NCBI GenBank assembly: GCA_029881995.1
Contig: JAOULO010000031.1
Location: forward strand, 1-38,906
Length of the DNA: 38,906 nucleotides
Source of the DNA: Gammaproteobacteria bacterium
GTDB lineage: Bacteria; Pseudomonadota; Gammaproteobacteria; UBA6429; Thiohalophilaceae
Direction of reading: 5' to 3'
How positions within the stretch are numbered: position 1 is the stretch's first letter; each line of letters begins with the position of its first letter. Of the stretch, positions 1 through 8,285 are shown piece after piece. Made by a program: the position numbers and the translations under genes. The notes under the pieces were generated by a model. The model searched no databases and was not told the origin of the DNA. It saw nothing but the letters and a program-made list of their open reading frames with translations.

Positions 1-654
1 AATGTCACCTCCACCCTATGCTCCTGTCTGGCCACCCATGCGGTCATGCAGTTTCGATATGGCCAGAAACGACAACGCCTGCCGGAAAAACGCTGGGGAG
101 TATTTTCTCACCGGGTTGTGGATAAACAACATCCCCTGGTTGTAGGGGTGAATACCCGATTTGATGTCCCTCACTCTCGCTTCAACGAGATCAATAGAAG
201 ACAGTTTGAGGCGGCAGGTCTTAAAGTTCTGGTGGAAAGTGATCAGGCCAATACCCATCTGGCTGTGAGTGCGGATGGGTTTAGACAGGTGTTTTTCCAG
301 GGGCACCCAGAATATGACACCATCAGCCTTCTTAAAGAATACAAGCGGGAAGTTACCAGCTATATCAACAAAGAACGAGATGACTATCCACCCTTTCCGG
401 AAAATTACTTCCCCTTACAGCTTCAGGCTATCCTGAATGAATATCAGTATCGACTGGAAAAATCACTTCGTAGAGGAGAAACACCAGAAGCCTTTCCTGA
501 AACCCTCATCACCAGTGAGTTGGACAATACCTGGCATGATACCGGTGAGGCGATCCTTAACCACTGGATTGGATTCGTTTATCAGATCACTAGTATTGAC
601 AGAAACCGACCATTCAAAGATATCATCGATCCAAATAATCCATTGGGTTTGTAA
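1..654 (+). CDS. metA: Homoserine O-acyltransferase (MetA family), 5'-truncated
   Basis: Acylates L-homoserine at the first committed step of methionine synthesis in the cytoplasm. The frame is open from base 1, so the N-terminal part lies outside the window; the ATG at 46 is internal. Visible family signatures are TSTLCSCLATHA, whose second Cys (bases 25-27) aligns with the catalytic Cys of E. coli MetA, then GVFSHRV, GVNTRFDVPHSRFNEI, and FFQGHPEYD, which carries the catalytic His and Glu. The C-terminus looks complete, ending in NPLGL and TAA. Acyl donor specificity (succinyl or acetyl) cannot be read safely from this fragment, so the symbol denotes the family. It converges on the cytochrome gene with 10 bp between stop codons and has no obvious link to the signalling genes. 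Confidence 0.93.
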   Translation, partial: NVTSTLCSCLATHAVMQFRYGQKRQRLPEKRWGVFSHRVVDKQHPLVVGVNTRFDVPHSRFNEINRRQFEAAGLKVLVESDQANTHLAVSADGFRQVFFQGHPEYDTISLLKEYKREVTSYINKERDDYPPFPENYFPLQLQAILNEYQYRLEKSLRRGETPEAFPETLITSELDNTWHDTGEAILNHWIGFVYQITSIDRNRPFKDIIDPNNPLGL

Positions 655-664
655 GAACCAGCTC

Positions 665-1330
665 CTATTTCAGACTGGCGACATAAGCGGCAAGATTCTG
701 GATCTGCTGATCAGATAACTGACTGGCGATAGATTCCATAATTTTACTTCGACGTTTCTTATCGACCTCGTTATTTGCACTGGCTCGAAAACGTTTCAGG
801 GTCATTTCAATATAGTGTCGTTTTTGTCCTGCCAGTCGTGCATATTGGTTACTGCCCAGGCCTTTTACACCATGACAGGTTTTGCAATTTTTCTGGTAGG
901 TTTGCTTCCCTCTGATAGCTACCTGACCATCTACCCTGGCAGGCTTAACTTTTTTGCCAGAATAAAAGATTGCCAGGTTAATCTGATCCTCTTCACTAAA
1001 TTCCCTTGCCAGAGAATTCATTACAAAGTCCTTACGCTCACTTCTGGCAAAACGGCCTATCTGCTCTAATAAATAAACAGCATTCTGACCGGCAAGATTG
1101 GGGACATCAGGCTTAACACTATTGCCATCACTACCATGGCAGTAACTACATATCAAAGCCCTATCCTGGCCAGACAAACTGGCAGATTGACGCAGCTGTT
1201 CATTTGCTAATTTAGCCTGCAAACTTTTTATCAGGTCTGATCTGGATTCTGCTAAGGTTGCTGGAATACCAGCAAGATACATCGAAATGACGAATATGGT
1301 AAAAAAACCGGCTGGATATGGGGACGACAT
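665..1330 (-). CDS. Di-heme c-type cytochrome, cytochrome c4-like
   Basis: Periplasmic electron carrier of 221 residues. An N-terminal hydrophobic signal sequence (about residues 8-27, ending near TLA) is followed by two class I cytochrome c lobes with heme motifs CSYCH (61-65) and CKTCH (149-153). Candidate axial Met residues are M104 and M198, each in the c4-type context F/I-x-M-x-S-x-A followed by an SDQQI/SEEDQI helix. Length and two-lobe layout fit cytochrome c4, which typically donates electrons to terminal oxidases. The ATG at 1330 has an AGGA just upstream. It stands alone between metA (convergent) and the membrane protein gene at 1409-2029, 78 bp upstream. The c4 label rests on motif pattern, not alignment. 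Confidence 0.88.
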   Translation of the reverse strand: MSSPYPAGFFTIFVISMYLAGIPATLAESRSDLIKSLQAKLANEQLRQSASLSGQDRALICSYCHGSDGNSVKPDVPNLAGQNAVYLLEQIGRFARSERKDFVMNSLAREFSEEDQINLAIFYSGKKVKPARVDGQVAIRGKQTYQKNCKTCHGVKGLGSNQYARLAGQKRHYIEMTLKRFRASANNEVDKKRRSKIMESIASQLSDQQIQNLAAYVASLK

Positions 1331-1408
1331 AAAATCCTGTACCTGAGTTTATCTGTGCCACACCATGCTAGCGCAAAATTTCATTAACTGGCAATATCAA
1401 AATATTAA

Positions 1409-2029
1409 TTACTTATCAGGTGATGACTGATAATTTTCGTCAGACATAAGTAATAATTTTGCTTTCGCGGCCTGATAAACAGATTCTGTTAAAATTCCCG
1501 CTTCTGACACCCGGCGCAAGGTTCTTATCTCTCCCGCTAATTGTTTTTGAAACGGAACCTTCATTTCATCCTTATGTAATTTGATTGTTTTTTCGAGTGC
1601 CTCGATAAATTGCTGGTATTCCTTGCGCGTTGGGAGATTAACCCAGAACTCAACCAATGGTAACTGGGTGTAAATTGAAGTAAACACATCGCGACGCCTA
1701 AATGTTCTTATAAACAACATCAAAAACAATAATGCCAGACAAAAACAGCCGATGAAAAAATATAAATAATATTTTTCTACCTGAACTAACGAATACTGGC
1801 CCAGGGTTGGTAGTCCAGCAAGCAACAACATAGAGAGTATTCCGAGAAAAGCCCACTTCTTTTTGTAGAGATAGACCCGCTTTCCCTTATCCACTAAGGC
1901 AAGAACGCTAAAGGCATATCGATGGGTTTTGTGGGACATACTATGTGTGATATGTAACTCACGCCCGGCTTTTAACTGAAAATGCCTCTGTTCGCCATTT
2001 TTCGCCTGTTGATAGAGTTCCAAATTCAC
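1409..2029 (-). CDS. Two-TM membrane protein with SHOCT-like C-terminus, function unknown
   Basis: Not recognised as a named family. The 206-residue product has a soluble N-terminal segment, two adjacent hydrophobic helices (about residues 57-77 and 86-108) forming a hairpin, and a cytoplasmic C-terminal part. The last stretch, GEIRTLRRVSEAGILTESVYQAAKAKLL, is written here only as its key pattern: L-x3-G-I-L-T-x2-x-Y-x3-KAKLL, which resembles the SHOCT oligomerisation motif. The start is a GTG at 2029 preceded by a purine-rich AAGAAGAGAA, which serves as ribosome-binding site. It is transcribed in the same direction as the cytochrome gene but 78 bp apart, and divergently from the HTH-REC gene across a long intergenic region. 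An inner-membrane location is inferred. Confidence 0.7.
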   Translation of the reverse strand: MNLELYQQAKNGEQRHFQLKAGRELHITHSMSHKTHRYAFSVLALVDKGKRVYLYKKKWAFLGILSMLLLAGLPTLGQYSLVQVEKYYLYFFIGCFCLALLFLMLFIRTFRRRDVFTSIYTQLPLVEFWVNLPTRKEYQQFIEALEKTIKLHKDEMKVPFQKQLAGEIRTLRRVSEAGILTESVYQAAKAKLLLMSDENYQSSPDK

Positions 2030-2420
2030 TTCTCTTCTTTATTAAGCCCAACCAATGAACCTACATAATTATAAAGGGAATATTCTTGCTAACACCCTGG
2101 AAAAACAGATCCATCTCACAGATCCAGAATAAATAATGCCCTCAGGGAATAACGGATCAGATTGGTTATTTTTTACCTTTATTTACAGTGGGGATTAGGT
2201 GAAATACGCCAAAATCGATGTAACAAAAAATAACGTTGTCAGATACAATTTTCAGCCATTTTCTCAGCAAGCTGATCTATACTAACTATATGATATTCAT
2301 ATTATTTTAGACAGTTACTCGTACATAAACACCTAACAATTTTAACCTCAATATCGATTAAACCGATGATTTCGTTGTTAGCGCAAGTATCCTGTGCTAG
2401 TTTTTATAGAGGATTTCGTA
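2030..2420. promoter_or_regulatory. AT-rich divergent intergenic region (391 bp)
   Basis: Separates the leftward membrane-protein gene from the rightward HTH-REC gene. I see no supported gene in it; a 25-codon ATG frame at 2055 has no ribosome-binding site. The notable element is ATCGATTAAACCGAT at 2353-2367, an imperfect palindrome whose reverse complement recurs at 10996-11010 in front of the chemoreceptor operon. A weak sigma-28-like match (TAAC-N15-ACCGATGA) ends near 2369 but is too poor to call. AGAGGA at 2408-2413 is the ribosome-binding site for the ATG at 2421. Confidence 0.5.
2353..2367. promoter_or_regulatory. 15-mer shared with 10996-11010 (inverted orientation)
   Basis: ATCGATTAAACCGAT; its reverse complement ATCGGTTTAATCGAT is present exactly at 10996-11010. 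Both copies lie 54 to 87 bp before the first start codon of a signalling gene. A possible operator of the HTH-REC protein. Confidence 0.4.
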
Positions 2421-3035
2421 ATGAGCCCGAAAAAGCCCGTGACCAGTAGCAGAAAACGCAAATACATGACCCCCAATGAAGTCGCCGAATTAATGATGGT
2501 ATCTCCAGTCACCATTCGCCAATGGGCGGCTCGTGGCGAATTACCCGCACTGGTCACACCTGGCGGCCATCGTCGCTTCGTCAGACAGGATATTGAAGAT
2601 TTTGCACGTCAGCGAGGACTGGCCCTTATGCCTTCCGACCGAGAGGAGACGCGAATTCTTATTGTTGATGATGATCGGCCATTTACTTCTTATCTCTGCG
2701 AACTCCTTGAAATGACTGATACCAAAATCAGCCTGGAAGTCGCCTATGATGGTTTTGCAGCAGGCCAAAAGGTTGAGGTATTCCATCCCAATATTATTCT
2801 TCTGGATCTAATGATGCCGGGCATGGATGGTTATGAAGTCTGCCGTCGATTGAAATCTGACCCAAAAACTAAAACTATTCGAATTATTTCCATGACTGGT
2901 TATCCCACCACTGACAACATCGATCGTATTCTTGTTGAAGGTGCCGAGGCCTGTCTGGCTAAACCTGTTAATGTTGAGAAATTATTTAGCCTACTTGGTG
3001 TTCAGAAGCAGGTACAGGTCTCTAACGGCCCATAA
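2421..3035 (+). CDS. Response regulator with N-terminal MerR/excisionase-type HTH and C-terminal receiver
   Basis: Predicted DNA-binding response regulator, 204 residues. Residues about 16-62 form a MerR/excisionase-like winged HTH (MTPNEVAELM...VTIRQWAARGELPALVTPGGHRRF pattern). Residues about 77-195 form a receiver with acidic triad DDD, phosphoacceptor D129 in LLDLMMP, switch T in SMTGY and K in CLAKPV. This is the reverse of the usual receiver-first order. The ATG at 2421 is preferred over a GTG 27 bp upstream because AGAGGA lies 7 nt before it. A solitary gene; the TonB receptor gene follows after 191 bp. It is the only obvious receiver protein with a DNA-binding domain in the signalling region, so it may be the transcriptional output of one of the nearby kinases. 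That pairing is inference. Confidence 0.88.
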   Translation: MSPKKPVTSSRKRKYMTPNEVAELMMVSPVTIRQWAARGELPALVTPGGHRRFVRQDIEDFARQRGLALMPSDREETRILIVDDDRPFTSYLCELLEMTDTKISLEVAYDGFAAGQKVEVFHPNIILLDLMMPGMDGYEVCRRLKSDPKTKTIRIISMTGYPTTDNIDRILVEGAEACLAKPVNVEKLFSLLGVQKQVQVSNGP

Positions 3036-3226
3036 CTTGAGATGGCTAAGACTTTCGTTATAGAGAGATAGATAACTCAACTACATAATAAATAATCAAA
3101 CGTGACTAAAACAGTATTTACCAGAAAGGAATACATTTCACACAACTAAGAAACTCTCATAGCTTATATAACTCAAGGTCATCATAGATAAAGTCTACCG
3201 AAAAATATCCAATCAGGTATTTAATA

Positions 3227-5383
3227 GTGCTTAAACAAAATCTTTGCTTAAGATTACTGACACAAGTTTGTTGCATCCTTACATTATTACAAAGTCAGTT
3301 TCTCCGTGCGCAAGACAATAGCCTGATACAGCTATCTAAAAATGATAGCCTGATGTTGCTATATGGTGACCATAATACAGTTTCCATTGCCACTGGAGCA
3401 GAAAAGCCTATCTATCTTGCACCTTCAGTGGCTAGTATTATTACAGCTGAGGATATTCTTGCTACTGGTGCCACAACCCTGGAAGAAGCACTGGTATCAG
3501 TTCCTGGATTACATATCTCATTATCATTTAATCGGCTAAACCCCATTTATTCATTTAGAGGTATCCATACTGGGGCAAACCCACAGGTCTTATTGTTACT
3601 AAATGGTGTGCCGCTACGGCAATTATTTTCAGGTTCCAGGCCTAATAGTTTACGTATGCCCGTCAGTAATATAGAAAGAATCGAAGTGATACGAGGGCCT
3701 GGTTCAGCCGTATACGGAGCAGATGCTTTCTCGGGTGTAATTAATATCATAACCCATACATCAGCTAAACAAAGTTATAGTGAAGTTGTCTTAAAAGCAG
3801 GTTCCTTCGATAGAGAAGGTGGCTGGATTAACTCCTTTAAGCAACTTGGAAACTGGGATCTACAATTCAATTTTGACTCAGATAAAAGTAATGGGGACCG
3901 TGGCAGAATTGTGAAATCAGATTTACAGACAGCCCTTGACAACGGCTTTGGTACCAATGCTTCTAAAGCACCCGGCCCACTGGAAACCCGATACAATGCA
4001 ATAACAAGCAGCCTGGCACTGAGTAACCAAAACTGGAATTTTGACCTCTGGCTGTATAAGAATGAGGATGCCGGAGTTGGCCCAGGAGCTGCCCAGGTAC
4101 TGGATCCGAAAGGCCGTCAGGATACCACTTTGTATTTGTTCGATATGAAATACACTTCAGACAATACTGGTGACTGGCGGTTCGAAACCCAGGCAAATTA
4201 TTATTATGGTGAAAGTAAATCTCATTTTGTAATTTTCCCTGAAGGAACCCGGGTCTTAATCGATTCAGATGGTAATATTGTTAGCTCTGGAGGAAGTGTT
4301 GTTGATTTTCCAGATGGGATCATTGGTGCCCCGGTAACAATGGATCAACAAACAGCAATTGAATTTCGGACGTATTACAAAGGCTGGCAGGACCATCAGA
4401 TACGTCTGGCCGCTGGAGCTCAAAAACACAAACTAACAGCAAAAGATCAGAAAAACTTTGGTACAGGTGTAATAGATGGTAGCAGTTCGCCTGTTGATGG
4501 CACACTAACCGATGTCAGCGGAACTGAATATGCCTTTATTAAGGATCAGGAAAGAACGGTTTATCACCTCTCATTTCAGGATGAATGGAAATTCCTTGCC
4601 GACTGGGAACTAACCTATGGTGCCCGAGCTGATGAGTATTCTGATTTTGGCACAACTGTTAACCCCAGGTTGGCGGTGGTCTGGTCAAGCAGCCTGAATT
4701 TTACAACAAAATACCTTTATGGCAGAGCCTTTCGGGCACCATCATTTAATGAATTATACGCAATTAACAATCCAGCCATTTTAGGTAATCCAAAACTCAA
4801 ACCAGAGGTAATTGATACCATGGAGTTGGTCTTTGACTATCACCAGGGTAGTCATGATCAATTACAATTGAGTCTATTCAAGTATGAAGTCGATGATCTA
4901 ATTCAATATGTTATAGACAGTAACGGCACAACCAGCACTGCACAGAACACTGCAGGCATTGAGGGCTATGGTTATGAGCTGGAAAACCGTTGGCACATTG
5001 CTAAACACCTCCATGTTAATGCCAGCTACTCATGGCAACTATCACGCTATAAGGATACAGGGCACATTGTTAATGATGCGCCTCAACAACGTCTTTACTT
5101 TAATCCTCGATGGGAGGTTATTTCAGATTGGCACCTGGGTCTTGAGGCTTATCGTGTTTTTAATCGAAAGCGTGCTATCAATGATAAACGTAGTGAGATA
5201 GATGATTATACCTGGGTAAATCTTACCCTAAGGTATCAGCGGAGCAAAAATGATTGGGTATTTACCAGCGGAATTAAAAATCTGACCGATGAAGATGCTA
5301 GAGAACCCAGTAATGGACGAATTTCAGATGACTACCCCCTTGAGGGTCAAAGTCTTTATATTGAAACGGGCTACAGATGGTAA
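3227..5383 (+). CDS. TonB-dependent outer-membrane receptor
   Basis: Outer-membrane transporter of 718 residues with a signal peptide (about 1-28). A possible TonB-box-like segment, TVSIATG, lies before the plug domain. The plug (about 65-180) shows TLEEALVSVPGL, SFRGI, VLLLLNGVPL, IERIEVIRGPGSAVYGADAFSGVINIIT. The beta-barrel (about 200-718) has the TonB receptor signature FRAPSFNELY...NPKLKPE and ends in aromatic W. Its plug most resembles cobalamin/siderophore-type (BtuB/CirA-like) receptors, but the substrate is not readable. The start is GTG 3227 with AGG nine nt upstream; no Fur-box-like palindrome was seen in the 191 bp upstream. It converges on the hybrid kinase gene (35 bp apart). 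Proximity to a binding protein-kinase operon suggests a sensing or uptake partnership. Confidence 0.92.
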   Translation: MLKQNLCLRLLTQVCCILTLLQSQFLRAQDNSLIQLSKNDSLMLLYGDHNTVSIATGAEKPIYLAPSVASIITAEDILATGATTLEEALVSVPGLHISLSFNRLNPIYSFRGIHTGANPQVLLLLNGVPLRQLFSGSRPNSLRMPVSNIERIEVIRGPGSAVYGADAFSGVINIITHTSAKQSYSEVVLKAGSFDREGGWINSFKQLGNWDLQFNFDSDKSNGDRGRIVKSDLQTALDNGFGTNASKAPGPLETRYNAITSSLALSNQNWNFDLWLYKNEDAGVGPGAAQVLDPKGRQDTTLYLFDMKYTSDNTGDWRFETQANYYYGESKSHFVIFPEGTRVLIDSDGNIVSSGGSVVDFPDGIIGAPVTMDQQTAIEFRTYYKGWQDHQIRLAAGAQKHKLTAKDQKNFGTGVIDGSSSPVDGTLTDVSGTEYAFIKDQERTVYHLSFQDEWKFLADWELTYGARADEYSDFGTTVNPRLAVVWSSSLNFTTKYLYGRAFRAPSFNELYAINNPAILGNPKLKPEVIDTMELVFDYHQGSHDQLQLSLFKYEVDDLIQYVIDSNGTTSTAQNTAGIEGYGYELENRWHIAKHLHVNASYSWQLSRYKDTGHIVNDAPQQRLYFNPRWEVISDWHLGLEAYRVFNRKRAINDKRSEIDDYTWVNLTLRYQRSKNDWVFTSGIKNLTDEDAREPSNGRISDDYPLEGQSLYIETGYRW

Positions 5384-5418
5384 TTGAATGATAATATTCT
5401 AGCACGAAAATAGTATGA

Positions 5419-8142
5419 TTAATGCATTATAGATTTGACGGTATTATTATCTGGGATGATTAGTGTATTAATCATATTAACCAACTGGTTAGATTCAACT
5501 GGCTTTTGCAGAAATCCACTAATTTTCATCTCTCTGGATTTTTCTTCATCCATAACATCGCTATATCCAGTACAGATAATAATTGGTATATCCGGCCGTT
5601 TTTTTCGTAAAGCCTTGGCTAGTTTATGGCCTGGGAGAATTGGCATAGTTTGATCGGTTAACACCAGATCATAGTTACCTGGCGAACTTTCAAATGCTCC
5701 GAGTGCCTTGCATGGATCAACAAATAGTTCTACTTTATATCCTCGCTGGGTCAGCATCTCCTGTAAGAAACCGGCCAGATCATTATCATCATCCACAACC
5801 ATGATATTTCCTTTACCAGTTTCAGTCACAACTGAAGAACTTTTGTCGGTTTCTACCACATCCTCATGACTTACAGGGAACATTAACTGAAATTCAGTAC
5901 CCTCACCTGGTTTAGTATTAACAAAAACATGACCCTTATGATCATGTATAATTCCGTGTACAACAGACAACCCCATGCCTGTACCCTTATCAACATCCTT
6001 GGTGGTATAAAAAGGGTCAAAAATCTTGTTTAGTGTCTGACTATCCATTCCCTTGCCTGTATCTCGAATTTTGACTGTTAAAAAATCACCCTCAATATGC
6101 TTATGACAAGAGCTACAAATTTGTCCTTCATTATTGACATGAGAAATTGAGAGATCAATAACTCCTTCGGAGTTGTCAATCGCATCTCGTGAATTGATAC
6201 AAATATTCATAATGATTTGGTGAAACTGAACTGCATCTACCATTGCAGGAGGGAAATCATCAGTAAGTTCATCACGAATAACTATTGAACTAGGCATAGT
6301 GGAGCGTAACATCTTAATCGCATCCCTGATATGTGGGGTCAGTTCCAATGGTTTTGTTTCAGACGTTCCCCCTCGGCTAAATGCAAGCATCTGACTTATG
6401 AGTACTCTAGCTCGCTCGGATGCCTTTGATACCTCCGTTAAATATTGATTCAATTTTGGATCATGCCCAAACATCTCAAGACTGAGACCTGTATAGCCCT
6501 GTATACTCGCCAATATATTATTAAAATCATGCGCAATCCCACCAGTTAGATGGCCAATTGACTCCATTTTTTGGGCCTGTCGTAATTGTTTCTGAAAAGT
6601 TTCTCTTTCCTTTTCAGCCTTTCGCTGATCTGTCAAATCTTCCAGCGCAATTACATTAATTTCTCTATTGTTAAACTGGACTTTACGTATTCTAATTTTT
6701 ATAGGGAAGTATGTTTGGTCATGCCTCAATCCAATTGTTTCAACAGATGCTTCCTGGTTGGTATTTAATACTTCCATAACCACATCACGTTGTTCCTCAG
6801 CAATTAACATCCTGAAGTCTGAAGCAATCAACCCATATCGCCCAACATCGAACATTTGTTCTACTGTATGGTTTACTTCGACAATTAAACCATCCTCATG
6901 TATCAGAATCCCTTCAAATGTTGCATGAGCAAGAGTTTTAAGAAGGTCAGTACGTTCTACTCTAGATGTAACATCATGTGCAATACCATGTACTGCAATC
7001 ACCTTTTCATCTACAATCTCAGGTGTTTCGACAACTTCAAGCTGACATAGACTTCCATCTTTTTTAATTACTTCGACTTCAAACTTAGGTTGCATTTCTC
7101 CCATCAGACAAGCCTGATGATATTTTAAAGAATCTTCATTTTTACTACTTGCTGTAAGGTAGGCTTTAAAATTGTTTGTGAACTCTGTGGCTGAATAACC
7201 CATCATGGGTTCGACTGATGGTGAAATATAGGTAAAATCACCATCAGGTGATTGTGTATAAATAAAGTGCTCTTCAGATAAAGACTCTACAAGCCGCCGG
7301 TATTTTGATTCACTATTTATGAGGTTTGTTACACCACCATTTATTTGTTTCTGGCTTATTAAATAGTCTTCTCTATGTATTGCGATATCACAGATTTTAC
7401 GTAGCTGACTGGCACTAAAAGGCTTACTGATAAAATCCGTCGCACCTGCTAACATAAGCTCACTGGCCATTTTTTGATCGCAATGTGCTGTCATAATAAC
7501 AACTGACTGAAGAGGGTCTTCTTCGGATATTACACTGAGTACATCAATACCTGATAATTTTGGTAACATGATATCCAGCAAAACCAGATCATAATCACCT
7601 TCCTGCCAGGCCTTCAGACCACTCTCCCCATCCATCTGCACATCAATTTCATAGCGGTTATCAAGAAACCGTTTGATTAAATTAACTGTATCTTCAGCAT
7701 CCTCAATAACAAGAACCTTTGCCCTATACAGTCGTGTATTTTTACCGTCTAAATTAGTTAGCGTTTCTGTCAGTTTATAAATATCATTGAGATTAACAAA
7801 AACGTCCACCTCAAATTCACGGGCCATTGCCTCAGTAACGCGTTTACTATAGGTTCGACTTACAACAACAAGAGGGATTGTTTCTTCAACATTTAATATG
7901 CTTGACCTGATGAGACGACATAATTTCCAGCCATCCATATCTGGCAAATCAGGTTCAATGACAACACTCTCATATTTACCTGTATTTAGTTTGCTAATTG
8001 CTTCTTTGGCACTGGAGGCAAGGTCGAATTTGAGCCCATTAGATTTCGATAACTCTTTCTGTATAACCCCGCACTCTATCGGATTATTACATACCAGAAG
8101 TATATTTGAGTCAATCTTATTGGTAGGCTTGTTATTGTCCAT
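5419..8142 (-). CDS. Hybrid histidine kinase: pseudoREC-REC-PAS-PAS-HisKA-HATPase-REC
   Basis: Cytoplasmic hybrid kinase of 907 residues with no membrane helix. Receiver 1 (about 13-130) lacks the acidic pocket: the acidic pair is NN, the phosphoacceptor position is E63 and the conserved Lys is N. Receiver 2 (about 142-258) is intact (D190, K240). Two PAS domains follow (about 280-400 and 405-510). HisKA has H538 in GGIAHDFNN. The HATPase has an N-box SRDAID, DTGKGM, and KGTGMGLS, with an inserted CSSCH (676-680). The C-terminal receiver (about 779-895) has D830 and K880. It is third in the leftward operon after the binding protein and membrane kinase, 143 bp beyond the latter, so it may also have its own promoter; its ribosome-binding site is weak. 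It probably relays phosphate from the membrane kinase to an Hpt protein. Confidence 0.92.
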   Translation of the reverse strand: MDNNKPTNKIDSNILLVCNNPIECGVIQKELSKSNGLKFDLASSAKEAISKLNTGKYESVVIEPDLPDMDGWKLCRLIRSSILNVEETIPLVVVSRTYSKRVTEAMAREFEVDVFVNLNDIYKLTETLTNLDGKNTRLYRAKVLVIEDAEDTVNLIKRFLDNRYEIDVQMDGESGLKAWQEGDYDLVLLDIMLPKLSGIDVLSVISEEDPLQSVVIMTAHCDQKMASELMLAGATDFISKPFSASQLRKICDIAIHREDYLISQKQINGGVTNLINSESKYRRLVESLSEEHFIYTQSPDGDFTYISPSVEPMMGYSATEFTNNFKAYLTASSKNEDSLKYHQACLMGEMQPKFEVEVIKKDGSLCQLEVVETPEIVDEKVIAVHGIAHDVTSRVERTDLLKTLAHATFEGILIHEDGLIVEVNHTVEQMFDVGRYGLIASDFRMLIAEEQRDVVMEVLNTNQEASVETIGLRHDQTYFPIKIRIRKVQFNNREINVIALEDLTDQRKAEKERETFQKQLRQAQKMESIGHLTGGIAHDFNNILASIQGYTGLSLEMFGHDPKLNQYLTEVSKASERARVLISQMLAFSRGGTSETKPLELTPHIRDAIKMLRSTMPSSIVIRDELTDDFPPAMVDAVQFHQIIMNICINSRDAIDNSEGVIDLSISHVNNEGQICSSCHKHIEGDFLTVKIRDTGKGMDSQTLNKIFDPFYTTKDVDKGTGMGLSVVHGIIHDHKGHVFVNTKPGEGTEFQLMFPVSHEDVVETDKSSSVVTETGKGNIMVVDDDNDLAGFLQEMLTQRGYKVELFVDPCKALGAFESSPGNYDLVLTDQTMPILPGHKLAKALRKKRPDIPIIICTGYSDVMDEEKSREMKISGFLQKPVESNQLVNMINTLIIPDNNTVKSIMH

Positions 8143-8285
8143 TTAACTTAATATTAAGCGATTTATCTCAACAAAAAGTATACCAAACTCTTAACTATCG
8201 ACAATATAAACTTTGTAAACATGAGTTAATTGATAAATAGTTAGTTTTACACTAATTCACAAATTAAGATTACCAAATGTTACAG
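8143..8285 (-). promoter_or_regulatory. Gap upstream of the hybrid kinase gene
   Basis: A 143-bp very AT-rich gap inside an otherwise tight leftward gene set. It is long enough for a promoter but I could not identify a convincing one. A GTCGATAG on the minus strand resembles a sigma-28 -10 element but lacks TAAA 15 bp upstream. Confidence 0.3.

Noticed and set aside
665-1330. Cytochrome as part of the signalling region
   Set aside because: No shared operon, promoter motif or functional tie; treated as ordinary respiration gene.
2055-2132. 25-codon ATG frame in the 2030-2420 gap
   Set aside because: No Shine-Dalgarno sequence and no conserved feature.
2343-2369. Possible fourth sigma-28 promoter before the HTH-REC gene (TAAC-N15-ACCGATGA)
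   Set aside because: Mismatches in both elements; not distinguishable from chance in AT-rich DNA.
3036-3226. Fur box before the TonB receptor
   Set aside because: No GATAATGATAATCATTATC-like palindrome found in the 191 bp.
6085-6120. Covalent heme c site in the hybrid kinase (CSSCH)
   Set aside because: The protein has no signal peptide or TM helix, so the heme c attachment machinery in the periplasm would not reach it.
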